Assembly: GCF_002259645.1 (NCBI RefSeq)
Contig: NZ_MWWV01000002.1
Span: 124,001 to 188,000 of the forward strand
Reading direction: 5' to 3'
Origin: Bifidobacterium tissieri
Lineage (GTDB): Bacteria; Actinomycetota; Actinomycetes; Actinomycetales; Bifidobacteriaceae
DNA: 64,000 nucleotides
In this document: positions 33,850 to 42,892 of the stretch, one piece after another
How the letters are laid out: each line of letters starts with the position of its first letter
Position numbering within the stretch: position 1 is the stretch's first letter
The notes under the pieces: model-generated
The model's database searches: none
What the model saw: the letters and a program-made list of their open reading frames with translations, nothing else
What the model was told of the DNA's origin: nothing
Made by a program: the position numbers and the translations under genes

Positions 33850-34578
33850 TCACCTACCGGCCGTCACCGCTGCGCCGGATGCGTGGACCACTGACGATTC
33901 GGAGAGCGACATGTCGATATTTCTGGTTAGCATGGCCAGCCCGATCGCATGCGTGTTGTTGGCTGCAATCCTGACCACAAGATCAATGGGTTCCCTACGT
34001 CCGCGCCGGTACCATTCCTTGAGCGCGCCGACGATCCCGGCCGCCAGATACACGAAGTGGTAGTCCCTCACGGTTTCGGCGGTCTGGGTTCGGCCGTTGT
34101 CGGACGCCAGGCTTGTGTGAGACGCAGAAATCGGATCAATGAGCTCGTTGCAGTATGCACCCATCGTGGTGATGAGATCGCTTGAGAGCGCGTCCCCAGA
34201 CTTGCCAGTCACCAGCAGGGACATGGATTCATTGGCCGTGGCAAACTCGAAGATCTCATGGATGAGGGGTTCGTAGTCGTCATGGAGGATCTCCCCGCGA
34301 TGGCGGGCGATGATGTCCTTGTACGAGTCGATGAGCTCGCGTTTGAGCTGATCGAACAGGGCGTAGATGTCCGTGTAATGCACATAGAACGTCGCCCGGT
34401 TGACGTCCGCGAGACGGGTGAGCTCCATCACCGAAATCTTGTTGAGCGGCTTGGTCTCCAGCAGTTTGACCAATGCATTCTGCAGCATCGCCCGAGTGCG
34501 GCGTGACCGCCTGTCCATGGGCTTGGATTGCCCTTCGTCAGATTCGCCGATACCCGTACGAGTGCCCACCTCTGCCAT
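33850..34578 (-). CDS. TetR family transcriptional regulator
   Basis: 242 residues; helix-turn-helix near residues 25-70 (LNKISVMELTRLADVNRATF, YVHYTDIYALFDQL) and an all-helical ligand domain ending YHFVYLAAGIVGALKEWYRRG, as in TetR_C groups that regulate YhgE/Pip-type genes. First gene of the operon with two YhgE/Pip genes. The palindrome TCGACA-AC-TGTCGA at 34685 is a probable operator. Confidence 0.9.
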   Translation of the reverse strand: MAEVGTRTGIGESDEGQSKPMDRRSRRTRAMLQNALVKLLETKPLNKISVMELTRLADVNRATFYVHYTDIYALFDQLKRELIDSYKDIIARHRGEILHDDYEPLIHEIFEFATANESMSLLVTGKSGDALSSDLITTMGAYCNELIDPISASHTSLASDNGRTQTAETVRDYHFVYLAAGIVGALKEWYRRGRREPIDLVVRIAANNTHAIGLAMLTRNIDMSLSESSVVHASGAAVTAGR

Positions 34579-34684
34579 TCCGTACCTCCAATGATTCGAT
34601 CCGTCACGCCACGCTGGTCGAAATACCAGAATCTTCGTTGTTGTGCATGGTCCGTCGTCTCGGCAATATCATAGCAAACACTCT

Positions 34685-34698
34685 TCGACAACTGTCGA
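34685..34698 (-). promoter_or_regulatory. Palindromic operator candidate for the TetR gene
   Basis: TCGACAACTGTCGA: arms TCGACA and TGTCGA around two bases. On the minus strand TCGACA is also a -35-like element, with TATGAT 19 bases further on (34666-34671 region), so regulator binding would cover the promoter. Between 34579 and 34897 nothing else is seen. Confidence 0.55.
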
Positions 34699-34897
34699 TA
34701 AACAATGCAACTGTCAAAAAGTAGACTCACCCATTAGATCAGCAACGTGACGCAGGCGGGAGATCCACAGAACAGACGTCAACCCACTGACGCCGGCTTG
34801 CAAATCTTCGCGACACGCCGAAGAGAGCGGCAAATTGAGCGGTCAGGCAGTTGGTCGGTACGACGATTTTCGTTGGAATACCGCCAGTTCTTCGGCA

Positions 34898-35545
34898 TTA
34901 AGCTGTGAATCTCGTATCCTCCCGCAGTATGCGGCCGTCGAGGGTTTCAACGAAGTCCAGCCAAGGCTGAGAACCATCCTCCGCACCTTCGTGCAGGGAG
35001 ATTTGTTGCACACGGCCATCGGTCAGAGTCACATCCACCGAAGTCGCGGAATCGGCGTTCACCCGCAGCACCCGGCGTTCGGTCTCATATGGCTCCAGAA
35101 CGGTGATGAACCTCGCCGACTCCGACGCCTCAGCCGCCCGCACCGCATAGAACCGGCGGACCTGGTGCTCATCGCCAGGGAACGCATCCACGCCTACGCA
35201 TGCGCGCAGTCGCACCGGCTCCGAGGCCAAATTCCCCGATGACAGCAGAGCATCCAGATTCCAAACCAAGTCACCCGGCTCGCCATGATCCACCGTGCTG
35301 GTGGGAATCGCCTGCGGGAATTCATGCCCCTGGATGGTCACGCGACCATCCGCGTAATCTCTGCCGATACCTTGTCCGGCATCAACATTGACCATCTCGT
35401 AGGGCAGATTGGCGAGCGCGATTTCGCTGCCATCCGCCAGCTCCAGCTGTGCACTCCCCCAGAACACCGACTGCGGCGTACGCACCGGCGTTCCCTTTTC
35501 ATTGGCCACGTCGTGTTGTGTTACCCGCAGAACCAGGCGCCGCAC
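34898..35545 (-). pseudogene. Probable gene remnant: C-terminal beta-rich domain
   Basis: Open frame of 215 codons from a GTG at 35545. Protein-like sequence continues upstream (GSLNGWILGRDETDIRIDGV) to a TGA without a usable start, so the N-terminus is missing. Segments such as VTIQGHEFPQAIPTSTVDHG and ACVGVDAFPGDEHQVRRFYA resemble carbohydrate-binding (NPCBM-like) or heparinase-type beta-sandwich domains. Family assignment is weak. It could still be translated from GTG, but I see no ribosome binding site. Confidence 0.45.
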
Positions 35546-35718
35546 GCCGTCGATCCGTATGTCCGTTTCGTCACGTCCGAGGATCCAGCCGTTGAGGCTG
35601 CCGTGTGCCAGCTCACAACCTTTTGATCATAGTCTCATTTCGAGGACTATGAACAGTGGTTTGCCGTTGGTAAAACAGTGGAGTTCCGCGCTTAACAAAC
35701 CATGGGAGGCCTTCTATC

Positions 35719-36051
35719 ATGGGAGCCATGAGCATTCCAACAGAGTATCCAATGAAGCAGTATCTCGGCGGCATCGTGGAAGCACTGAAGGCCGCTCCCA
35801 CCAATGGCGCCAATCCGAACGACGTGGAGACCATCCGGTTCTACGGCGAGCTGGGCAACGATGCACCTGACTCGCAGTTGCCGAACGTGCTGGCCGCCAT
35901 CGCCCGTGTGACCCGTTCCGTCTCCGAAGACGAGGCCGCCAAGGCCGCGTTCTCTAAGGCCGGCGGTTTCGGTTACGTGAAGGACGCACAGCACGCCATC
36001 ATGGCCACGCTTGACAAGGATTCCGAGGATCTGGTCAAGAAGCGTGGCTGA
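35719..36051 (+). CDS. Conserved hypothetical protein, about 110 residues
   Basis: ATG at 35719, nine bases after GGGAGG; an ATG at 35728 is also possible. Alanine-rich, with a polar middle (APTNGANPNDVETIRFYGEL) and a helical end. No membrane segment, signal peptide or known motif. The good ribosome binding site and the terminator at 36098 support a single-gene transcript. Function unknown. Confidence 0.75.
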   Translation: MGAMSIPTEYPMKQYLGGIVEALKAAPTNGANPNDVETIRFYGELGNDAPDSQLPNVLAAIARVTRSVSEDEAAKAAFSKAGGFGYVKDAQHAIMATLDKDSEDLVKKRG

Positions 36052-36097
36052 GAGCCGACCGCTTACGCTATCCGTCCGGCTTTCATAGCGATTCTTC

Positions 36098-36137
36098 ACC
36101 CGCGTTGGGGATCTGAATGATCTTCGCGCGGGTTTTT
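36098..36137 (+). terminator. Rho-independent terminator
   Basis: ACCCGCG (36098-36104) pairs with CGCGGGT (36127-36133), followed by TTTT. Ends the hypothetical gene at 35719-36051. Confidence 0.75.
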
Positions 36138-36285
36138 CGTATTTCCATTTCCTGGACCGTGCACGACGACATGACAACACGACGATACAGCGGCCCCTAA
36201 CCCAAACGGCGGATTCTAACCAAAACGGCTTCGATCACGTACAAAAACGCGATCGAAGCCAGAAAGAGGAAAGAGGAACGAGCTT

Positions 36286-37455
36286 CTACTTGAGGTCGTC
36301 CCACACGCCGGTGGCTTCAAGCTCGGCCACGGTACGCGCCGGGTCATCGGTGAGCACGGTGATATGGCCCATCTTGCGGTTGTGCCGCACCTGGGCCTTG
36401 CCGTAGTCGTGCACATTCCACTCCGGATGGTCGGCGATCAGCGCACGGCTGGGCGCCACATGCTGACCGAGCACGTTCACCATCACGGCCGGGCTGAGCA
36501 GCTTCGGCTCAGGCAGCGGCCAGCCGGCGATGCCGCGGATGTGCGCGTCGAACTGGTCGATCGAGCACGCCTCGATGGTGTAGTGACCGGAGTTGTGCGG
36601 ACGAGGCGCAAGCTCGTTGACCACCACTCGGCCGTCCTTGGTGATGAACAGCTCGATGGCCAGGGTGCCGGCGAGTTCAAAGCCCTTGGCCAGACGCAGC
36701 GCAAGCTCCTTGGCCTGGCGATGCAGATCCTCGCTGACGTCGGCCGGGGCGACCGTGGTGTGCAGGATGTTGTTGCGGTGATCGTTGCGCACCATCGGGA
36801 AGGTCACGTAATCCTTGCCGTTGCCGGAGACGAGGATCGACGCCTCGAACGCGAAGTCCACGAATCCCTCGAGGATGCTGGGTGGGAATCCGCCGCCACG
36901 ATCGCCGCGGGCACGGATCTTCTCCAGGTCGGTGTCGTTCCTCAGCACATGCTGGCCATGGCCGTCGTAGCCGCCGGAACGGGTCTTGAGCACACACGGA
37001 TAGTGCAGGTCGTCAATGGCGGCCTCGAGCTCGTCGAAGTCGTTGACCGCACGCCACGGGGCGGTCTCGGTGCCGTGCTCGTTGATGAATGTCTTCTCGT
37101 TCACACGATCCTGCGTCACGCGCAGCAGATCGGTGCCCTGCGGGGCGGCCACCAAATGACGCACCTCATCGATGGCGTCGGCGTCCACGTTCTCGAACTC
37201 GTAGGTGAGCACGTCGGACTTCTCCGCCAGATCATGAATGGCGGTCTTGTCATCGTATTCGCCAACCACCTGGAAGTCGGCCACCTGCGCGGTCGGGCAA
37301 TCGGGAGTCGGATCGAGCACGCCAATGCGGAAGCCGCGGTACTTCGCCACGATCGCCATCATGCGACCGAGTTGACCGCCGCCGACGATGCCGATCGTCG
37401 CGCCCGGCATCAGCATCTTCACGGCGCCGTTGGTTTCCTCAGACAAGCTGGGCAT
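36286..37455 (-). CDS. purK: N5-carboxyaminoimidazole ribonucleotide synthase, PurK
   Basis: 389 residues. ATP-grasp enzyme: [20 protein letters not shown] at the start, [14 protein letters not shown] in the ATP lid, [26 protein letters not shown] near the metal site. It makes N5-CAIR from AIR, bicarbonate and ATP in purine synthesis. The start (with GGAGGAATCGA before it) lies inside the end of purE, overlapping by 17 bases, so the pair is translated together. Length and motifs are complete. Confidence 0.96.
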   Translation of the reverse strand: MPSLSEETNGAVKMLMPGATIGIVGGGQLGRMMAIVAKYRGFRIGVLDPTPDCPTAQVADFQVVGEYDDKTAIHDLAEKSDVLTYEFENVDADAIDEVRHLVAAPQGTDLLRVTQDRVNEKTFINEHGTETAPWRAVNDFDELEAAIDDLHYPCVLKTRSGGYDGHGQHVLRNDTDLEKIRARGDRGGGFPPSILEGFVDFAFEASILVSGNGKDYVTFPMVRNDHRNNILHTTVAPADVSEDLHRQAKELALRLAKGFELAGTLAIELFITKDGRVVVNELAPRPHNSGHYTIEACSIDQFDAHIRGIAGWPLPEPKLLSPAVMVNVLGQHVAPSRALIADHPEWNVHDYGKAQVRHNRKMGHITVLTDDPARTVAELEATGVWDDLK

Positions 37456-37936
37456 TCGATTCCTCCACCTTCTTCTTCAGACCGTCGCGGTACTCCTGCA
37501 GTTCCTTGGCCAGACGCTCATCGGTGGTCGACAGGATGCTCACGGCCAGCAGGCCGGCGTTCGTGGCACCGGAATTGCCCACGGCCGTGGTGGCCACGGG
37601 GATGCCACCGGGCATCTGCACGATCGACAGCAGCGAATCCCAGCCGGACAGGGCATGGGAGCGCACCGGCACACCGATGACGGGAAGCGTGGTCTGTGCG
37701 GCGATCATGCCGGGAAGATGCGCGGCGCCGCCGGCACCGGCGATGATCACATGGAAGCCCTTCTCACGCGCGGAGTGGGCGAAGTCGGCCATGAGCTCCG
37801 GCGTACGGTGGGCGGAGATCACCTGCTTGTGGTACGGAACACCGAACTGATCCAGCATCTCGCAAGCGTGCTTCATGGTCTCCCAGTCACTGGAAGAACC
37901 CATAACCACCGCCACCAATGGTGTGTTTTCGGCCAT
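37439..37936 (-). CDS. purE: N5-CAIR mutase, PurE
   Basis: 165 residues, [19 protein letters not shown] at the start, SAHRTPELM and [20 protein letters not shown], all hallmark PurE motifs including the catalytic histidine. Converts N5-CAIR to CAIR. Ribosome binding site GGGAGG. Upstream of purK in the same transcript. Confidence 0.97.
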   Translation of the reverse strand: MAENTPLVAVVMGSSSDWETMKHACEMLDQFGVPYHKQVISAHRTPELMADFAHSAREKGFHVIIAGAGGAAHLPGMIAAQTTLPVIGVPVRSHALSGWDSLLSIVQMPGGIPVATTAVGNSGATNAGLLAVSILSTTDERLAKELQEYRDGLKKKVEESNAQLV

Positions 37937-38053
37937 ATCAAACCTCCCGTTCGCGGCCCCGTAAGAACAGATACCACTGTACGCACGACTGGGGAAAACG
38001 GGGAGCCCTGCAAACGGCGCGGACGACCGGCCGAATATCCGCCTGTCCGCCCG

Positions 38054-39106
38054 TCAGTTCTCGGCAAGGACCTCCACACGGACCTTCTTGGAGCGCAGGA
38101 ACGCGATCGCGTCGCGAATGTTGCGTTCGGGGCCTTCAAACACCGCCACGATGCCGCCGATCGGATACTTGCCCACGATCTGCACGTCGGCGAGCATGAT
38201 GTTCACATCGATGCCGAACTTGCGCGTGACCAGCGACACCAGCGGCTCGGAAACATCCTCATGCACGTAGCGCAACGAAATGAGCTTCTGCCCAGGACGC
38301 AGATCCACCACCGGATCATGGCCGTCGAGCAGGGTCTGCACCTTGCCCAGACTGGACGCGGACTGGGTGAAGATGCGAGTCTGCGCGGCCTGCGGATCGG
38401 CGAGCACGGCGTGCGTGACGCCCTCCTCCACCACCAGACCGCGATCAAGCACCACGATGTGGTCGCAGATCTCCTTGACTGCGGAAATCTCATGCGTGGC
38501 AAGCAATACGGTGGCGTTCGACTCGTGGGCGAACTGCTGCACGAGCCGCAGAATATCAAGGCTTTCCAGATGATCCTGCGCGGCGGTCGCCTCATCGAGC
38601 AGCACGATACGCGGATCCGACGCGAACGCCTTCGCCACCGCGGCGCGTTGCAGTTCACCACCGGACAACTGTGCGGGATACGTATCCTTCTGCGAGCGCA
38701 GACTCACCTCGCGCAGCAGTCGGAACGCCTTGGCACGAGCCTTTTCGTCGGGTTCGTGCGCCTCCGGATCCTCGCCGGCGGCGATGGCGACGGATTCGAG
38801 GATGGTCCGGTCGGGATCGAAGTCGGGGAACACGCCCACCTTGCTGATCTGCGCCTGCACCGCGGCGAGTCCGCGATCGTCGAGCGCGCCGAGATCCTGT
38901 CCCAGCACGCTAATCGTGCCGGAAGTGGGGGTAAGGGTGTGGTCGACGAGTTTGAGCAACGTGGTCTTGCCTGCGCCGCCCAGACCGATGATGCCGTAGA
39001 TGCCGCCGGCCTCGAAGTTGAGATTCACATCCTTGATCAGCGACTTGGGACCGTCCGCGGTCAGCACCGTCTTGGTCACCGAAGAGAAGACTATCGCGTC
39101 GACCAT
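38054..39106 (-). CDS. ABC transporter ATP-binding protein with C-terminal NIL domain (MetN-like)
   Basis: 350 residues from the ATG at 39104-39106, which follows GGAAGGGG; a GTG at 39229 would add a non-conserved leader. Walker A GLGGAGKTT, signature LSGGELQRAAVAKA, Walker B RIVLLDEAT, H-loop ATHEISAV. The last 75 residues (ISLRYVHEDVSEPLVSLVTR to VRVEVLAEN) are a NIL domain, which in MetN senses methionine. No permease or binding protein gene is adjacent, so its partners are elsewhere. The Walker A glycine pattern is unusual (GLGGAGKT instead of GxSGAGKS). Confidence 0.88.
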   Translation of the reverse strand: MVDAIVFSSVTKTVLTADGPKSLIKDVNLNFEAGGIYGIIGLGGAGKTTLLKLVDHTLTPTSGTISVLGQDLGALDDRGLAAVQAQISKVGVFPDFDPDRTILESVAIAAGEDPEAHEPDEKARAKAFRLLREVSLRSQKDTYPAQLSGGELQRAAVAKAFASDPRIVLLDEATAAQDHLESLDILRLVQQFAHESNATVLLATHEISAVKEICDHIVVLDRGLVVEEGVTHAVLADPQAAQTRIFTQSASSLGKVQTLLDGHDPVVDLRPGQKLISLRYVHEDVSEPLVSLVTRKFGIDVNIMLADVQIVGKYPIGGIVAVFEGPERNIRDAIAFLRSKKVRVEVLAEN

Positions 39107-39344
39107 CGGGGGTTCCCCTTCCATTCCGTTCGTTCCGTCCATACCGTCATATCCATACGCTGCGTTTCGCGCGATGCGGCCCACCGTTGCGGTGGCGTCC
39201 ATCGTTACGTTTGTTTCACGCGTATTCACTGATTGCGATGGTAGTGAAGTTCGCGCACGGTTTCCAGCAGCTCATGTGGGGATGTCGTGGCGGACCTGAG
39301 ATGGGCCCATCGCGCTTTGCCTCATCGGATCGTTGCAATATCAA

Positions 39345-39452
39345 CGATTGTGGGCACATGAGAGGAATTGATATAAGCGGCGATTGTAGGCACCGATCAA
39401 ATATTCGTAATTGACGCGCCAAAGCGACGCACACAATCAGCACCCACAATCG
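39345..39452. repeat. Three copies of a 13-bp motif upstream of the NIL ATPase gene
   Basis: CGATTGTGGGCAC (39345-39357), CGATTGTAGGCAC (39381-39393, 36 bases later) and the inverted GCACCCACAATCG (39440-39452). They lie between the NIL ATPase gene and a quinone oxidoreductase gene. May be regulator sites or part of an RNA leader. The rest of 39107-39510 shows no gene. Confidence 0.5.
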
Positions 39453-39510
39453 ACACATGCCGACCAACGCATACCGCCCGCACACCTACCGACCGGATGC
39501 ACGCCGAACG

Positions 39511-40500
39511 TCACACGTGCAGCACGACCTTGCCGAACACGTCGCCGTCCAGCACCTTGCGGAATGCCGCCGGCGCATCGGCGAGCGCGTACGTGGAGTC
39601 GATCACAGGATGGATGTCGGCGTGTTCGACGAATCGCAGGAGTCGCGCGAAGTCGTCGCGCGTTCCCATGGTCACGCCCTGCACGCGGATGTCCTGGAAG
39701 AACACGCGGGTGAGTTCGGCACCCGGCTGATCGCCGGTGGTGGCGCCGCAGATGGCGATCGTGCCGCCGGGGCGTACGGATTTGACGGAATGCGACCATG
39801 TGGCCGCACCCACGGATTCGATCACCGCGTCGACCTTGCGCGGCAGTCTGGCCCCGGATTCGAACGCCGCGTCGGCACCCAACGCCACGGCACGGTCACG
39901 CTTGTCCTCGCTGCGCGAGGTGACGAACACCTCGAGTCCGGCCGCATGCGCGAGCTGGATGGCCGCGGTGGAGACACCGCCGCCCGCACCCTGCACGAGA
40001 ATCGTGTCGCCGGGCTTCACGCCGGCCGCACTGAACACGAGCGAGTAGGCGGTCAGCCAGCTGGTGCCGAGCGCGGCGGTCTCGTCGAAGCTCAGGTTCG
40101 CGGGTTTGGCGAACACGTTGGCGCTGGGCACCTGCGTTTTCTCGGCGAGTGTGCCGGCGTACTTCTCGGACAGGATGCTGCGGCGCTCGCCTGGGGCCAC
40201 GCCGTTGCCGTCGGCGCCGACGAACGTATAGAGCACGACTTCGCTGCCCGCCTTGAGTCCCTTGCGCACGGGGATGTCCTCGTCGAGGATGCCCGCGGCG
40301 TCGGTGCCGAGGATCATCGGGGTCTGTGCCGCGGACAGTCCCACGCCCTGCAACGACCACAGATCGTGGTGGTTCACGGTGGCGGATTTCACGCTGATCG
40401 TGGACCAGTACTCTCGCGGCGTCGGTTCGGGCCGCTCCCCCACTTCCAGTACGGACAGCGGGTCGTCGTAATTCACATCGTTCGCGTATACGGCCTTCAT
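39511..40500 (-). CDS. Zinc-independent quinone oxidoreductase (MDR superfamily)
   Basis: 329 residues. MKAVYANDVNYDDPLSVLEV start, GroES-like domain with LGTDAAGILDED, Rossmann motif ILVQGAGGGVSTAAIQLAHA and NADP-binding SRSEDKRDRA. Zinc-binding cysteines are absent. It would reduce quinones or small carbonyls with NADPH. Divergent from the Dxs-like gene; the operator triplet at 40645-40702 lies in the shared upstream region and may control it too. Confidence 0.9.
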   Translation of the reverse strand: MKAVYANDVNYDDPLSVLEVGERPEPTPREYWSTISVKSATVNHHDLWSLQGVGLSAAQTPMILGTDAAGILDEDIPVRKGLKAGSEVVLYTFVGADGNGVAPGERRSILSEKYAGTLAEKTQVPSANVFAKPANLSFDETAALGTSWLTAYSLVFSAAGVKPGDTILVQGAGGGVSTAAIQLAHAAGLEVFVTSRSEDKRDRAVALGADAAFESGARLPRKVDAVIESVGAATWSHSVKSVRPGGTIAICGATTGDQPGAELTRVFFQDIRVQGVTMGTRDDFARLLRFVEHADIHPVIDSTYALADAPAAFRKVLDGDVFGKVVLHV

Positions 40501-40644
40501 TGGCGTTCCTTTCGTTTGGCGTTCCGTCGGATTCCGGTTCGTACCGCACAGGCTCTCCGACAGGCATGTCCTCCGTATTTATTGTGCCGCCGACGCCCGT
40601 CAAAACGCATGTCTGACACACCCACGCCGCCGTAGCCGACGCCA

Positions 40645-40702
40645 TAGTGTGATCACACTACGTCATGGCGTGATCACACTATGGCCTGGCGTGATCATGG
40701 CA
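40645..40702. promoter_or_regulatory. Three LacI-type operators spaced by exactly 21 bp
   Basis: TAGTGTGATCACACTA (40645-40660, perfect), TGGCGTGATCACACTA (40666-40681, right half perfect) and TGGCGTGATCATGGCA (40687-40702, core only). The 21-bp period places them on the same face of the helix. They lie between the divergent quinone oxidoreductase (start 40500) and Dxs-like (start 40890) genes. Confidence 0.75.
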
Positions 40703-40889
40703 TACACGGGTACATTACGGGTGTCCATGGGTGCTCATGCACGCACTCGCCAACGGGGCATGAGCGGGATACGGAGATGTTGGGGGTATTGTGGCTGCTA
40801 GGTGCATCGATCGCATGGGTTCGGCTATGCTTTCGCCTTTGGAGCCTTTGGAAGACGAGCGATGCGCAAGCAGCGGAGGAGCAGCAGGG

Positions 40890-42827
40890 ATGAGCGATTT
40901 TCTGGCAGGTATCGATGGTCCGGACGATCTGAAGCATCTTGCCGTGGACCAGCTGCCCGAGCTTGCGGATGAGATCCGCGGCGCGCTCATCGCGTTCTCC
41001 CATGCCCACGGTGGGCATATCGGCTCGAACCTTGGTCTGGTGGAGGCCACGATCGCGTTGCATTACGTATTCGATTCGCCGCGCGATCACATCATCTTCG
41101 ACGTGTCCCATCAGAGTTATGTGCACAAGATGCTCACCGGCCGTCGCGAGGCATTCACCGATCCGACGAGGTTCGGCGAGGTGACCGGATTCACGAATCC
41201 GTTGGAGAGCGATCATGATTCGTTCGTGCTGGGACATACCGGCACGTCGATTTCGCTGGCGTGCGGCATGGCGAAGGCGCGTGATCTCATGGGCGGCGAC
41301 AACAATGTGATCGCCCTGATCGGCGACGGTTCGCTCAGCAGCGCCGTGGCGTTCGAGGGACTCAACGAGGCCGGGGAATTCCACGGCAATCTGATCATCG
41401 TGCTCAATGACAATGAGATGTCGATCGCCGAGGATCATGGCGGCATGTATGACGATCTCGCCGAGCTGCGTGCCTCACAGGGGCGTGCGCAGCGCAATCT
41501 GTTCCGTGCCATGGGACTCGACTACCGATACGTCGAGCGTGGCAACGATGTGACCGCACTGGTCCGTGCGTTCTCCGAGGTGAAGGACATCGACCATCCG
41601 ATCGTGATGCACATCCACACGCTCAAGGGCAAGGGATTGGGTGCCGATGAGGGGTCGGTGGAGAGCAATCACTGGCATAATCCCGATTCCGCGGCCGGTG
41701 CGCCGCTGAACGCGCGCAAGACATATGGCATGATGGCGATGGACGCGCTGGCCGCCCGATTCGACAGCGAACCCGGACTGCTGGTCATCTCCCCCGCCAC
41801 GCCCGGCTCGAACGGCATTACGCGCGAATGGCGTGCCGCGGCCGGATCACACTATATCGACACCGGCATCACTGAGGAACATGCCGTGGCGTTCGCGGCA
41901 GGCGTCGCGCGGGCTGGCGGCACCCCCGTACTGGCCACCAGTGCCACGTTCTTCCAGCGCGCCTACGACCAAATCCATCAGGAGTTCGCCCTCAATCAGG
42001 TGCCCGGCACACTGCTGATCTTCGGCGGCGGCATTTCCGGCACCGACAACACGCATTCCGGCGCGGGCGACATCATGATGTTCGGCAACGTGCCCGGTCT
42101 GACCTGTCTGGCACCGACCAGCGGCCGTGAACTGCTCGACATGCTCGCCTGGTCCACCGGGTCCGCCGACCGTCCCGTGGCGATCCGCATGCCCGGCAAC
42201 GATATTCTCGCAGCGGAGCGCGCCGGCAGCTATCCGTCGTTCACCGATGCATTCAAATTCGGCCACGACGATGATTCCAATGGCACAGCGGCGAATCATG
42301 TGAATCATGTCAACGCGTCCGTTCGTTTTACGACAGACACGTATGACGATGTCTACGGCGAGCGCGACATCACCGCGACGACCGCCCTCGGCAATCCGTG
42401 GGCGCGATACACCGTCACGCGGTCCGGCAGTCGTGTGGCGATCATCGGTCTGGGCGACGCCTATCCGACGGCCGAGGCCACGGCCCATGAACTCGACGCA
42501 CATGGGGTGACGGCCACCGTGGTCGATCCGCATCAGTTCTCCACGCTCGACACGGCCGCGCTCGACCAGCTCGCCGTATCGCATACGGTGGTCGTGACCA
42601 TCGAGGACGGTCAGCTCGAAGGCGGCTGGGGCGCGAAGATCGCGTCGTACTACGGCGGCCATATCCGTGCCGACGCGATCACGAACTCCGGTACGGAAAT
42701 CCCGATGCGCGTACTCAATTTCGGTGCCCGCAAGGAGGTCACCGACCGTATTCCGCTGTCCGCGCTGCGCGAGCGCTACCGGCTGCTCCCCCAGCGCATC
42801 GCCGAGGCAGTGCTGGCCGTGTTGTGA
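40890..42827 (+). CDS. 1-deoxy-D-xylulose-5-phosphate synthase-like protein
   Basis: 645 residues from the ATG at 40890. Thiamine-diphosphate enzyme of the Dxs group: DLKHLAVDQLPELADEIRGA, GGHIGSNLGLVEATIALHYV, FDVSHQSYVHKMLTGRR, GHTGTSISLACGMAKA and the GDGS motif near residue 145. The central Pyr domain has DTGITEEHAVAFAAG, and the C-terminal transketolase domain has TIEDGQLEGGWGAKIAS. Motifs differ from canonical Dxs (HTGTSIS for HSSTSIS, SSAVAFEGLNEAG for TGGMAYEALNNAG), so it may be a paralog with another acceptor. An Asn/His-rich insertion is near residue 470. The operators upstream suggest carbohydrate control. Confidence 0.85.
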   Translation: MSDFLAGIDGPDDLKHLAVDQLPELADEIRGALIAFSHAHGGHIGSNLGLVEATIALHYVFDSPRDHIIFDVSHQSYVHKMLTGRREAFTDPTRFGEVTGFTNPLESDHDSFVLGHTGTSISLACGMAKARDLMGGDNNVIALIGDGSLSSAVAFEGLNEAGEFHGNLIIVLNDNEMSIAEDHGGMYDDLAELRASQGRAQRNLFRAMGLDYRYVERGNDVTALVRAFSEVKDIDHPIVMHIHTLKGKGLGADEGSVESNHWHNPDSAAGAPLNARKTYGMMAMDALAARFDSEPGLLVISPATPGSNGITREWRAAAGSHYIDTGITEEHAVAFAAGVARAGGTPVLATSATFFQRAYDQIHQEFALNQVPGTLLIFGGGISGTDNTHSGAGDIMMFGNVPGLTCLAPTSGRELLDMLAWSTGSADRPVAIRMPGNDILAAERAGSYPSFTDAFKFGHDDDSNGTAANHVNHVNASVRFTTDTYDDVYGERDITATTALGNPWARYTVTRSGSRVAIIGLGDAYPTAEATAHELDAHGVTATVVDPHQFSTLDTAALDQLAVSHTVVVTIEDGQLEGGWGAKIASYYGGHIRADAITNSGTEIPMRVLNFGARKEVTDRIPLSALRERYRLLPQRIAEAVLAVL

Positions 42828-42892
42828 CGCCGGCCGTACAGGAACGATTGCCGCACGGCAACACCAACCGCACGGCAATCGTTCCGTAATCG

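Noticed and set aside
40791-40889. Longer start for the Dxs-like protein
   Set aside because: The extra 33 residues have no similarity to Dxs, while MSDFLAGIDGPDDLKHL follows GGAGGAGCAGCAGGG.
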